A stretch of 64,000 nucleotides of DNA from Adineta vaga. Its lineage: Eukaryota; Rotifera. The notes beneath the pieces are model-generated. The model saw only the letters and a program-made list of their open reading frames with translations. It searched no databases and had not been told where the DNA came from. Numbering within the stretch: the first letter of the stretch is position 1; the number at the start of each line of letters is the position of its first letter. Location of the stretch: the NCBI GenBank assembly GCA_021613535.1, contig CP075494.1:14446001-14510000 (forward strand), given 5' to 3'. Positions 16,173 to 27,419 of the stretch are shown piece by piece. A program made the position numbers and the translations under genes.

Positions 16173-16345
16173 TGAAAAACCATTTAACACACCTTTTATG
16201 TCAGACTGAACCTTATTTTTGTATAGAATAATGAAGAGTTCTGTTAGGTTTTAACAGAACCCTCTATGAGCCAGAACCTTTTTGTGGGTTCTGAATTTTA
16301 CCAGCGGGCCGAACCCCTAAAAAGGTTCTGGAAAACTCCTTTTTT

Positions 16346-19049
16346 ATTTTCGGATTTGAATTTATAAGATGCATATGTCAAATTAATCAACATCATGTCA
16401 TATAAATTTGGTTGTGTAGGACCATATTGACGTAATAAATTTGCTGATAAATAACGAAATTATGGAACACACGATAATAAACAAATCAATTGATTACAAT
16501 ATATTGAATTATCAACGAGTATAAATATTCCATTGAGCTATATGAGAAAGTCGTAATGTATTGTGTATATTTCGGAAAGTATAGAAGCAATTGATCTCAA
16601 ATTGTGTCGAAGGAAAATAATATGAAAGTGTTCCACAACAGATTTTTAATGTTGAGAGAATCTGAAATAAAACATAGTTTCTCGTAATATTAACGTAAGA
16701 TACGATCAAATGAGAATTACATAGGTTTCGAAAAAAACAGTCGAGTATTCCAGAAGGTCTTCTATTGTAAAACTAGATTTACATAAGTGAATAGACAACA
16801 TTATTCTATAGAAGAATAAAATAATAGGGATCTATCGAAAGACGATAATGAGAAGGATATATCACATGATGCTTTAAACAAATATTACCTTCAAAGACAA
16901 TGATCAAAAAAGATTAGAACACTTATGATAATTAAATGAAAATAGAGTTGCTCTAGTAAATTACTGCTTGTCTATAAATAAGAAACAAAATGAGTAGAAA
17001 TATATATGAGATTTACGGAATATTCATTTTGAATTTTGTTCTCATTTCGTAAGTCTAAATATGGAAGTTTTTTTTATCTCTTTTGCCATGAAAGTAGAAA
17101 AGAAAAACTTCTTCTACGCAAGACATCAACATTATTATTTGTTTTCATTAGAATTTAAAACATTGAAAAAAGAACGAACAATCATATACTCTATAATTTT
17201 GGTCAAAATGTATATGTTTTCTGATAGAAGAGAAAGCTTTTATCTGGCAACATCAAGTATTAAAAAATGAAGAAAAAGAGTTTATTGAATTTTTTGTATG
17301 GATTCAATAGTTATTTACCTAATTATGACAACGGATAATATCCGTTTACAATCGATTATTTTAAAATTTACAAGCTCGTCTTTGAATGACGTTTGATAAT
17401 GTCTTCATTTTTATCTTGGTTATGATGCAACACTCGTTTGAATTCTCATTGTTTGGATGCTGTGAAATTGTGCAAAGGTTACACGTAACTATTATATGAA
17501 TTCGATATTTTTTACAAATATATTTAGAGCATTGCAATCAAAATTGATTAAATCAAACCAAACAAAGTTTATCATTAATTTTGTTATCTCTTTTCGATTA
17601 ATGTTAGATATTATTTGTTAATTCACGTCAGATATAATCCTATCTTTGTTAAAATATCAATATTATATGAAAGAAAATTTCCATTCAGTGTAAATATGAT
17701 AATTATATACTTCATCAATATATTCATAGTCAAAAAGTCAGTGATCAATATGCTATTGGTTCAATGAAACAAATGTCATGATACATGCGTCGATGGTGTA
17801 TTTTAGAAGAATGTTCAGGACAATCGATGAATTCAGAAAGGCGGTTCACATTGATTTCTCAAATAAACAAAATCGTCAAATTAGATAAAGAAACTATTTT
17901 GGATGTACATTCAACAACTAAACGTTCATTACCATGTGTAATTATTTGAATGCACAGCATGAAAAGCTTCGATAGATCTAGTATAGTCGGTTTCATCGAC
18001 ACCGATGATGAATATATTCAAAAAGAAATATGTGTAAACTTAAGACAGAACGACTTTACCACTCGCGAATTAATCATACTCTTGTAATTCTCAGAATGAT
18101 AATGAATAGGAAAGGGAATATAAGTACGGGTCACTATGTAAACATGAAACACTCTTTGTGTTTACAAATGCATTTCGCCGTCTTTCATTGAAGTTCGAAT
18201 ATATCGGAAGTTGGATCCAGATGCGATTTATATCCTAAATTGTGTCTCTACACATTTGTTAGTTGAGACTGAGATACACTCTTTTCTCTAAAACTTTCTT
18301 TTTTTATCTTGAAAGATGTACGAATACAAAATATCTTTCTATCATTAGACATCAAACGTCAAATAAAAGATGCAACTAAATAAAGTTGTCAAACTCGTCA
18401 TCCACTTTATCTTGACGTCAACCCCAACTCTCTAACGTTACAAATATAGTAACGATTTGTGAGACACTCAGACTTTAAACTAAACTCTCTATTATGAGAA
18501 ATATTCAAAATAAAGTTCGAAAGAATATTTTGCTACGTTTTCATGCACAACAGAATGTTTAATAAATGATTTTCCAGTCGTTCCCAATAGATCAGCGATG
18601 GGAATAAGTCCAGCGGACTCATTAAAAGGCTCATAAGACGCATCGACGGTCGTCCTTCTTCTTCATAACATTTCCACTATTGAAAATTTTTCAGAAGACA
18701 TTATATTAAGAGTAGACAGTTTCACAAAATATCGTATGATACCCATCAAACTTCACCTAATAAATTATAGTGCATTTCAAACACGGGATTTCGCTATTTC
18801 GGACATACACAAATCATCAACTTAGATGACGAACACATCTCACACGGTCGGGAATCGAGAGCTTGAAACAAAACACGTTATTGTACGATAAATACGACTT
18901 CGAAGCACAATGTATATTCATTTCTCACCACATCGGTTTCCTCTAAAATAATTCTCCAGCAAAGAGCACTAAAAAACAATGTCCCTCGAGTCCAAACTAC
19001 CACGTCAACCTATTTCCAAAAGTATTTCGGAGATAGCTTCTTTCTCGAG
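16346..19049. other. AT-rich intergenic DNA
   Basis: About 2.7 kb in which I recognise no exon, RNA gene or repeat. Open frames are short, lack splice-consistent continuation and have no family resemblance. It may contain decayed sequence beyond recognition. Confidence 0.4.
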
Positions 19050-20645
19050 CACCGATTCCATTGATCCCGAGATTTAGTGTGGTGAGTGTCTACAGAGGAG
19101 AGATAGTACGGATGTGTCAATTAGGACAAGAGCGAATGAGTATTACCGTGTTTATTCGCAAGGCATCACCAATATGTTGTGCTCCTTGATGGCCGATTCG
19201 ATTGCACCGGAGATCTAGTGTGGTGAGTGTCTATAAACGAGAGAATATGGATGTGTCAATTAGGACAAGAGTGAATGAGTATTACTGTGTTTATTCGCAA
19301 GGCATCAAAAATATGTTGTGCTCCTTGATCACCGATTTGATTGCCCCCGATATCTAGTGTGGTGAGTGTCTATAGAGGAGAGAGAGCATGGATGTGTCAA
19401 TCCGGACAAGAGCGAATGAGTATTACTGTGTTTATTCGCAAGGCATCACCAATATGTTGTGCTCCTTGATCACCGATTTTATTGTACCCGATATGTAGTG
19501 CGGTGAGTGTCTATAGAGGAGAGAGAGCATGGATGTGTCAATCCGGACAAGAGCGAATGAGTATTACTGTGTTTATTCGCAAGGCATCAAACATATGTTG
19601 TGCTCCTTGATCACCGATTTCATTGTTCTCGAGATTAAGCGTGGTGAGTGTCTATAGAGGAGAGAGAGCATGGATGTGTCAATCAGGAGAAGAGCGAATG
19701 AGTATTACTGTGTTTATTCGCAAGGCATCACCAATATGTTGTGCTCCTTGATCACCGATTTTATTGTACCCGATATGTAGTGCGGTGAGTGTCTATAGAG
19801 GAGAGAGAGCATGGATGTGTCAATCCGGACAAGAGCGAATGAGTATTACTGTGTTTATTCGCAAGGCATCACAAATATGTTGTGCTCCTTGATCACCGAT
19901 TTTATTGTACCCGATATCTAGTGCGGTGAGTGTCTATAGACGAGAGAGAGCATGGATGTGTCAATCAGGAGAAGAGCGAATGAGTATTACTGTGTTTATT
20001 CGCAAGGCATCACAAATATGTCGTGCTCCTTGATCGCTGATTTCATTGTTCTCGAGATTAAGCGTGGTGAGTGTCTATAGACGAGAGAGAGCATGGATGT
20101 GTCAATCAGGAGAAGAGCGAATGAGTGTTACTGTGTTTATTCCCAAGGCATCAAAAATATGTTGTGCTCCTTGATCACCGATTTGATTGCCCCCGATATC
20201 TAGTGTGGTGAGTGTCTATAGAGGAGAGAGAGCATGGATGTGTCAATCCGGACAAGAGCGAATGAGTATTACTGTGTTTATTCGCAAGGCATCACCAATA
20301 TGTTGTGCTCCTTGATCACCGATTTTATTGTACCCGATATGTAGTGCGGTGAGTGTCTATAGAGGAGAGAGAGCATGGATGTGTCAATCAGGAGAAGAGC
20401 GAATGAGTATTACTGTGTTTATTCGCAAGGCATCACAAATATGTTGTGCTCCTTGATCACCGATTTGACTGTACCAGAGATTTAGTGTGGTGAGTGTCTA
20501 TAAACGAGAGAATATGGATGTGTCAATCAGGAGAAGAGCGAATGAGTATTACCGTGTTTATTCGCAAGGCATCACCAATATGTTGTGCTCCTTGATGGCC
20601 GATTTGATTGTACCCGAGATCTAGCGTGGTGAGTGTCTATATAGA
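19050..20645. repeat. 141-bp satellite array, about 11.5 copies
   Basis: The anchor GGTGAGTGTCTA occurs 12 times, at about 19081, 19222, 19361, 19502, 19643, 19784, 19925, 20066, 20207, 20348, 20489 and 20628. Spacing is 141 bp except two 139-bp units, which both carry the variant TAAACGAGAGAATATGG near opposite ends of the array. Each unit also contains GGATGTGTCAAT, GAGCGAATGAGTATTAC, TTTATTCGCAAGGCATCA and TGTTGTGCTCCTTGATC. The repeat is not open for translation throughout. Unit variants before the anchor (TACCCGATATGTAG, TTCTCGAGATTAAG, CCCCCGATATCTAG) show a higher-order pattern described under findings. Confidence 0.95.
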
Positions 20646-21178
20646 GAATATTTCTTTCGAGAATGTGGGTAAAGCAATCGGAACTTTAGAGTAATGTTTT
20701 TCAATTAGATATAGCATTATACAAGAGGTGTTGCGGTAGTGTGTGAAAGTGTTCGATCTGGGTTCATGGAGTGAAAAGAGAAATCGTTGCTTGTCTGATG
20801 ATTCCTGAGGTAATGTGCGAATCGTAGGATGATTAGAGTGAGTAGTGTACTGAAGGTAGTGATACTTGTTTATTTCGAATGGTGTTGGATTGTTATTTTT
20901 AGATTTGGTTTGCGAAAGATCATATTGAATCGGGGCAGAATATAAAACAATTCACTTTATTTTATTCGGTGGGTTCATAGATAGCTGTTGCATTGTTTAA
21001 TAGTTGCATGGAGACATTTGTTTGAAACGGGAAAGGTGTTTTTATGCGGCGGTTTTATTCTTGTGTGGCGCATGAGTGCGCGCTGAATAAGATATATATT
21101 ATATGTGCATAGATAGAAAAGAACAGGTGAGAGGAAGTGTGGTTTTAATAGCATGAGTCAATATTGTGTTTGGTTGAC
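20646..21178. other. Unique spacer after the satellite
   Basis: About 530 bp linking the satellite to an F-box fragment. A GC-rich palindrome-like motif (GCGCATGAGTGCGCGC, near 21068) resembles NRF1-type promoter words. No gene is seen. Confidence 0.35.
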
Positions 21179-21481
21179 TCATGGAAATTGCTTCGGAATT
21201 GTGAAATTTGTTTTTTCTTTAAGTGAACTGATTAAGTTAGATATTGCGAGGCTCATATGTGCTTGAACGGATGAGAAAATAGGTAAAGCACTTTGCAAAC
21301 TTACTTGATATGGATGATAAATATTCAGAATTTGATTAAAACGTTGGCAAACATTTTGCATTGAGCAAAATAGTGTAAAAGCAGACAGATGATCCAAAAT
21401 TCGATAGACGAGTTCAATCGGTAATGTTGAAAATGTGTACATATTCGCTTTAAATTCCACAGAAGTTTGTTGAGAATACAA
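21179..21481 (-). pseudogene. F-box protein N-terminal fragment
   Basis: A 100-codon frame whose residues about 17-55 read as an F-box: FSTLPIELVYRILDHL followed by a hydrophobic helix and CQRFNQIL. F-box domains recruit substrates to SCF ubiquitin ligases through SKP1. An intact member of the same general type lies at 30556-32211 and has over 500 residues with a long leucine-rich tail, while this frame stops after 100 codons and I find no clear downstream exon. It is therefore probably a truncated copy, or the first exon of a short gene whose later exons I failed to see. It lies directly beside the satellite array. Confidence 0.6.
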
Positions 21482-22637
21482 GCTATTGAAATATATTTTG
21501 TTTGTTATGAAAAGAAATTCGCTTTACTGATAGTATTGTATTTCTGTTATTCGAAAAAGATAATGAAATTTGACGATTTCAACAAAAGCGAATAGCTCGT
21601 TTATGCAGAAAGATGGCGTTAACGTATGTACTGAGTGTAGTTTTGTCTAACGTGTGTGATTATCAGTGTCAGTATACACTCAAGATACGTATTTTTCATT
21701 AGTAATTTTTTGAGTTTTACAAAAGAGTTTGTTTTAAGAAAGGATATTTTTGCATGTGATATTCAACAAAAGTTCAATCAGAAAAGGAAATCTTTGCGTG
21801 TAGATACGGATAGTCTCTACTTTTCACGCTCACGCTCCATACCCTCATAAACCATAATTTCATTCTCTTAGTTCGACGTAAGGCAATTTTTATTTCAAAC
21901 ACGTCTATCCTTAAAGATCTTAACAAGAAAATTATTTGAATTAAAGAAAACAAAGCCGGTTCATCTTATCGTGATGTGCGAGATAAATGTTTTGTATGAA
22001 CAACTGGTGGTGTATCAAATATTCTCAAAAGAAAAAGAAAACACATGAAAATATAAACTAAGTTCGAGTCTGACTGTCGTCACCGAGTTAACTGAGACTG
22101 TTTCATGTCTATGCCATCGTATCTCTAAGATGTTCTTATATGATTTGCTTATTCCCCTACGTTTTTCATTGATTCCAATAGTGTTCAAACTAGACAAATT
22201 TTACTGTACTGTATTTTTCTCAAACCTGCTACGAGTTCGATTCTACCTATGTGTTCATTTATTGAATTATCATCTCTAGAATGATCAATAGTTTCTATTT
22301 CAATATTACTAAACTTTTAATGATTGTATGAATAACTAACGACCGACTGATTGTAATCTCATATTATATCTATCGAAATCGCGTACTTAACTCGTACTGA
22401 AGGGTAGCGCAATATTTTGATCTTGTGCAGCCTTTAACTTTTAACCCTTGATCCTATCCTTACTCTATTCTCGGTTTCCGATGTTTGAGACAGTCTTGAA
22501 GAAAATGGTTTTTTGACCTTTGACACTGACACAAAGCGCACAGAAACTTTTTTTCCATATGACGCTCCTTTCTGTAGAAGGAATAAGGTGTGGGTGTAAG
22601 TGTTCCTTGATAGAGTACGCACATACATACATCCACA
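21482..22637. other. Intergenic DNA
   Basis: No gene or repeat recognised in this 1.1-kb stretch. Open frames near 22434-22803 overlap the MITE and are not convincing. Confidence 0.35.
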
Positions 22638-22768
22638 CAAGGGGAAAAGGCGGATCCGGGACCCTCATAGTTTCTGCGATCACATAGTTCATGATGACCA
22701 ATGATAACCCATGAGGGTCCGAAAGTTTTATAGGATTTGGGTATCCAGGATCCGCTTTTTCCCCCTTG
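22638..22768. mobile_element. MITE, family 1 copy A (131 bp)
   Basis: Ends CAAGGGGAAAAGGCGGATCC and, inverted, GGATCCGCTTTTTCCCCCTTG form terminal inverted repeats of about 25 bp. A second element at 26197-26331 has the same outer CAAGGGGGAAAAGC terminus and nearly the same length, so the two are probably one family of short non-autonomous elements. I see no clear target duplication for this copy. Confidence 0.7.
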
Positions 22769-24720
22769 CAGACCCACACCCTCAACTTTTGCTGAAAAAA
22801 CATTTGTTCAATTAACCCAGTAGCTTTATTAAATAATTCACAGTCAGAATTTTTTCTTTTATGCTTAATAACAGGTTATTTTCAGTTTCGCAATAATTAT
22901 AATAATTGATTAGAATTATGAAAAGCTAACATGAGATTTGAAACCCTCGACTTCGATTACTTTTGGATAAATCATTTACAGATGATTATTAGTAAATTTT
23001 CATGAATTTTTATATTGTTGCCATCTGACTGGATTAGACAAATAAGAAATAACAATTAATTAATTCTATCGAAAATTTCTGAAAAAAAGAAATAAAAAAA
23101 ATAAGAATGAATCATATCTTTTCGATATCTTAACCAATCAAAGAATGGATTAATACTGGAAATTTTATTTGCGTAAAAAATATATCAGTTAGACTAAATT
23201 AGATTTGAATATTTATTTCGTTTACGAAAGTAATAAATCATCATTGTTCGAAATTTTAAAAAATCGTTTTTTAGTTCATAATTCTCATGCAGAATCGTTT
23301 TTGAAAGAAAAATTTCCAACTAGTTTTGTATTATTTGATTGAAAATCTTTCCCATATTTTTGTTCAAGTTGATTTCAACTTCAGAAAGCTTAGGCTTGGA
23401 TCACATATGAAAAGAAAACGAACAAGACGACATCAAGTCAAAGGTTTATTCCAGAAACAAATGATCAAAGAAAGAGCAAACGAACCATGAAGATGATTGT
23501 TGCTGAGGAATTTTGTATTTTTCGGTGATCTGCTCGACCATTTCACGAAGACAACCAGCATTATTGTTACGCAATTGTTCTTCATTCTAGAAAGCATAAA
23601 CGGTGTTGTAAATATCGAATAAATTTTCAACAAACTAATGATACGACAGTAGTTTACAAATAGTAGACAGGCATCAGTACAATCCGGCCGACTATGTAGA
23701 GAATAATTTTACCGTTTATTGCTCAAATCAGCATCAACTAAAAGAATCCATACCCAGTTCGACTGGCACTGGATGCATGTCTGGCATATAGTTATCTCAA
23801 TCGAATTTTCTTCTCGGCGATCAAACGGTCAAACTATATAGTGAATAAATAATTTGAATCGAATGAAAAACATGAATAGGTCATAAATAGATTAAATACA
23901 ATAAAGGTTTTATTTCTTTGAGATAATTCACTATCTTTAGAAAAGAATTGAGAGCCGTCAGAGAATACACTACGCTCTCAAATGATCATTACGCTTCAGG
24001 AAAATGAAAATTTTTCCTGTCAACTTTTCGGCCACATTGAATAAGAATGTTTGTGTATGATTATTAGAGTTCGTCATCAGATTTCGTACTTAATCATACA
24101 GTAACTGTTTTGATCAACCTGGAGAATCGGAGTGGAAGTCGAAAATAATTTTTTTGCGGTCGAACTCGAAATCACGTAATTAATGTAGCAATATTTGTTC
24201 TCACTCCAACACGGTGTCAGTAATGGTTTTGCATACTAAATGACACAAAATACTTGCCTTATTGTCAGTTAGGATCATAGATCGAGCTCCGAAACCCACC
24301 TCTGACGGAGTCGAAGTGGAATGCAAAAGCAAATTTTTTGCGCAGTAAAAGTCGAGTTTCAGAATCACAAAAATCGACTCCGAGAGGCTTTATCTTTTAA
24401 ATAATGTTTGTGAAGTCGTCGTTATAAATACAATTCATTTTTATTTATTTGTTTGGAAAGCAATGCATATTATATTGTATATGACTTATTTATATAGCAA
24501 AATATTATTTTCATTGTTTCCTTCGATAATATACGATCATTTAGGGTCATTAATCGACAGATACTTCAGAAGCTTTTTTATTTAGCGATAAAAAGAATAT
24601 AATGACTGAGAAAAACGAGATTGCGGCTACATGTATGTAATGTAATGAAGATAATTTTTTGCGAGATTATATAATTCACTTATAATACTTGAATTAAATG
24701 TTACTGTGGTATATGGATAT
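22769..24720. other. Intergenic DNA with one exon-like stretch
   Basis: Mostly AT-rich without genes. On the minus strand 23586-23446 is a 46-codon open segment preceded by a good acceptor (TTCTAG). It reads like a charged C-terminal exon (for example LREMVEQITEKYKIPQQQ) and ends in TAA; I could not find preceding exons, so it may be a relic. A short inverted repeat near 24299-24388 (CGGAGTCGA / TCGACTCCG) is also present. Confidence 0.4.
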
Positions 24721-26124
24721 TTAATGTTTACAATGGACCGGAGTTTTTTCACAGCTCGTGGAAAATTCGATGTATTGTGAATCTATTTCATTGGTATGTT
24801 TAATTGTCTCTTTGATTGTTACACCAGCAACTGTTGGTGCTTGAGCTCGTTCCAGTTCCTTTTCATCCATATCTTCGGAGTGTTTCATACCAGTGTGTGT
24901 TTCAGTCTCAATACACGAAGACTCTGGCATAATCATGTCACCATGGCCATTTTGTTCGAAATCTTCTAAACAAGTGTCAAATGGATAAGGTTTAAACATT
25001 GGACAAGACATTTTTTCGTGTTGAATACATAGACCAGTCTTGACTGGTGCACCAAAACCTTAAAGGAAAAATAACGTTTAGTAAATCAAAATTATTACAT
25101 CATTTCATAATTCCATTATGACCTAGTTCTGCATGGATTGCTCGAAGAGTCGGAAACAATGGGAGATACTGATAGCTTGACTTACCTGTTAATTTATTTC
25201 GTTTATTTTCATCTTTTGATTTCGAAACAGATTGAATTTTGAGGACCATCTGTTTAAATGCGTCTTCAACAGTGATGCTGTTTTTGACCGAAACTTCTAT
25301 CAAGGAAATATTCAACTCGGCAGCATATATCTGAAATGAAAGTCGCATAAATTTCTTTCTTTTTTAAACAAATTCAATTTACTTTTGCTGTTTCGAAATC
25401 AACAGCTTTTTCTGTTATCAGATCACATTTGTTTCCGACAAGGAATTTCGTAACATTTTCACTTCCATATTTACGAATATCGTCCAACCATCCTTTCAGA
25501 TTGTTAAATGATCGCTAAAGTAAATTATAATTTCAAATCAAGAATTACAAATCATATCATATCCATACTTCATTGGTTACATTGTAAACAATAAAAATTC
25601 CATCTACACATTTGTAGAAACTTCCTAAATATAAGAATGAAGAAGCTTTTCATTGAGAAATCAAGAGTTTTACTTATGGTCCCACGAAAACCTTCTGCGT
25701 TGCTACTGTCGTACTAGGAAATAAAACAAAATGGTTTTGTAGTTTGTTAATTGTGTGATAAAATGAAAGGCTTACCGTACGAAGTTTGATACGTTTATTA
25801 TCAAGGTCCAATATTTGTTGTTTCTAAACAAATCCATATTTCAGATGAATAGTTTCGAAACGAACTTACGCAGTCGAAGCCAAACAAATCAATCATTAAT
25901 ACTTTTGAAACGGAAATCTAATATAAATAACTCGAGTAACAAATAAAAGAAGATTTTTCTGGTATACCTACATCGTTTACTGACGAAAAACACGATTTCC
26001 CAACTTTAGAATCACCAAGAACCAATAGATTGTACGAATAAACACCATCAGAACTCTTTGTTTGAATGTCACCTTCTCGATTAAATAAATTTGCTATCCA
26101 TCGTCGAAATTTTGAGCATGCCAT
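24721..26124 (-). CDS. Divergent Rab-like GTPase with degenerate switch regions
   Basis: A Rab1/Rab8-like protein in eight exons (the first 26124-25972, the last ending 24721), about 319 residues. Intact parts: P-loop GDSKVGKSC, guanine-base motif NKCD, and Rab-like [20 protein letters not shown]. Aligned to Rab1 without gaps from P-loop to switch II, the switch I threonine becomes leucine, and the DTAGQ motif becomes DSSNA, losing both the DxxG glycine and the catalytic glutamine. SAK is SVK. A 95-residue acidic tail replaces the usual short end, and the C-terminus HCKH has no prenylation cysteines. The open frame across eight spliced exons argues for a functional but non-cycling, non-membrane-anchored protein rather than simple decay. 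A MITE lies 73 bp upstream. Confidence 0.8.
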
Positions 26125-26196
26125 TATAATTTTTGTGGAGTTTGTCTGCAAGACAAATACGCATAGACAATAAGAGCTTTGAGCGAGGCACCAGCA

Positions 26197-26331
26197 CAAG
26201 GGGGAAAAGCGAGACTTCAGGAATGAAATACTTGACGTAACTTCATGCGGTAATTCACTTGTACTTCATCGTACTTCACCCATACTTCAAAATACTATCT
26301 AAGGTATTTGAAGTCTCGCTGTTCCCCCTTG
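26197..26331. mobile_element. MITE, family 1 copy B (135 bp)
   Basis: Terminal inverted repeats of about 30 bp: CAAGGGGGAAAAGCGAGACT at the left, inverted as AGTCTCGCTGTTCCCCCTTG at the right. GCA flanks both sides (26194-26196 and 26332-26334), a possible 3-bp target duplication. The outer 14 bp match the copy at 22638-22768. It sits just upstream of the Rab-like gene, within its probable promoter or 5' leader. Confidence 0.75.
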
Positions 26332-26334
26332 GCA

Positions 26335-27419
26335 CGGAGCAATAATAGACGCAAGTAATTGATGAGTTTCTGGACCAATCCCGTTTGCTGAATAGTATAG
26401 ATGGAGAGAGAGCTAGTCGATTTTGTTTAGTGTCTTTTGAAATTTACAACTCGGTAAATAATGGAGCATCTTTACTTTACAGACAGAAATTGTAATACAA
26501 GAACATCAGTGGGTGTATTCACTAAATGAAATAATATAAAAATGAGCAGTAAGAAAGAAACGAAAAAGGAGAGAAGATGAAAGAAACAAAACTGACTATA
26601 ATGGGCGATGATTGTTACTTCGTCGTCATACCAATATTCGATATTTTAGAATTTCTCGGTGCTTTTATTTCGTATAAAATCTATTCCTATTAATCTATTC
26701 GAAAGTTGCTAAAGTTTCTTGATTACTTCAGGAGCAAAATCGTACACGTCGTGAAGAGGAAGATAGTATTTTCTTTCTCATATGCTGACGTCACATTCCT
26801 ATAACAACAGAACTTTCAATAAAGAAGAATAAATAGACCATTAGTGTAACCAAGATGAAGTCAAATCAGTAAATATTCTTCAATTCAAAGAAAACATAAT
26901 GTCCGCTACAAAAATTATTTCATTTGTATATAAAGCTTCTAGAATATACTGTTTGTTAAGACCGGACAAGTTGAAGGAAAAAAATAGAGAAGTGAAGGTA
27001 ATAGTTGACACGATAGAATGAAAAAACATGATTGAAGAAACCGTTTTCAATTCGAAGGAGAGCAAAGCGTTATCAGAATGATTTACAGTGACATCTTATA
27101 TTTTATTTCAATGATGTATAATGGATATACAGAATTAAAAAAGAAAATCTTCGCAAATATCTTACATTCCCTTCTAATATCTGGTGATGGACTTCTACTA
27201 ATGGTGATATCAGCTAATCAGATGCAAATTTTTCATAGGAATTTGCAATTTTGTAGAAAAAAAAGAGACGCCTCATGCAACATTCAGTTCTCTCTTATGG
27301 AAGTAGAAAACACAAGTCTAGAGTGTGGATGTACAAGAAATTCATAATTACATCGTCTGAATCTGAACAAGAATTATCCGCACAAGATCAAAGATTTCTG
27401 TTGATATTCATATATATAT
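26335..27419. other. Intergenic DNA
   Basis: About 1.1 kb without a recognisable gene. Open frames of 61 and 89 codons show no family signature or splice-consistent partner. Confidence 0.4.

Larger units (their letters stand above)
14336..16345. mobile_element. 2-kb element with about 33-bp terminal inverted repeats
   Basis: The left terminus AAAAAAGGAGTTTTACAAAA with the following CCTTTTTGGGTTC is mirrored at the right terminus, where the reverse complement reads AAAAAAGGAGTTTTCCAGAA then CCTTTTTAGGGGTTC. Both subterminal zones are packed with GGTTCT/AGAACC words (14370-14460 and 16240-16335), as in many hAT-type or other cut-and-paste elements. No transposase frame is recognisable inside, so it is probably non-autonomous. 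I could not find a convincing target-site duplication. The interior contains tandem repeats (15555-15930) and a large palindrome (15909-16172), annotated separately. Confidence 0.65.

Noticed and set aside
19050-20645. Possible CRISPR-like array.
   Set aside because: Units are directly tandem 141-bp repeats without unique spacers, and the DNA is eukaryotic; it is a satellite.
22215-22245. GTTCGATTCTAC, resembling a tRNA B box.
   Set aside because: No A box or cloverleaf partner at the right distance upstream; no tRNA was found in the window.
22430-22803. Three overlapping minus-strand frames of 68-112 codons.
   Set aside because: They run through the inverted repeats of a MITE, which explains the open frames.
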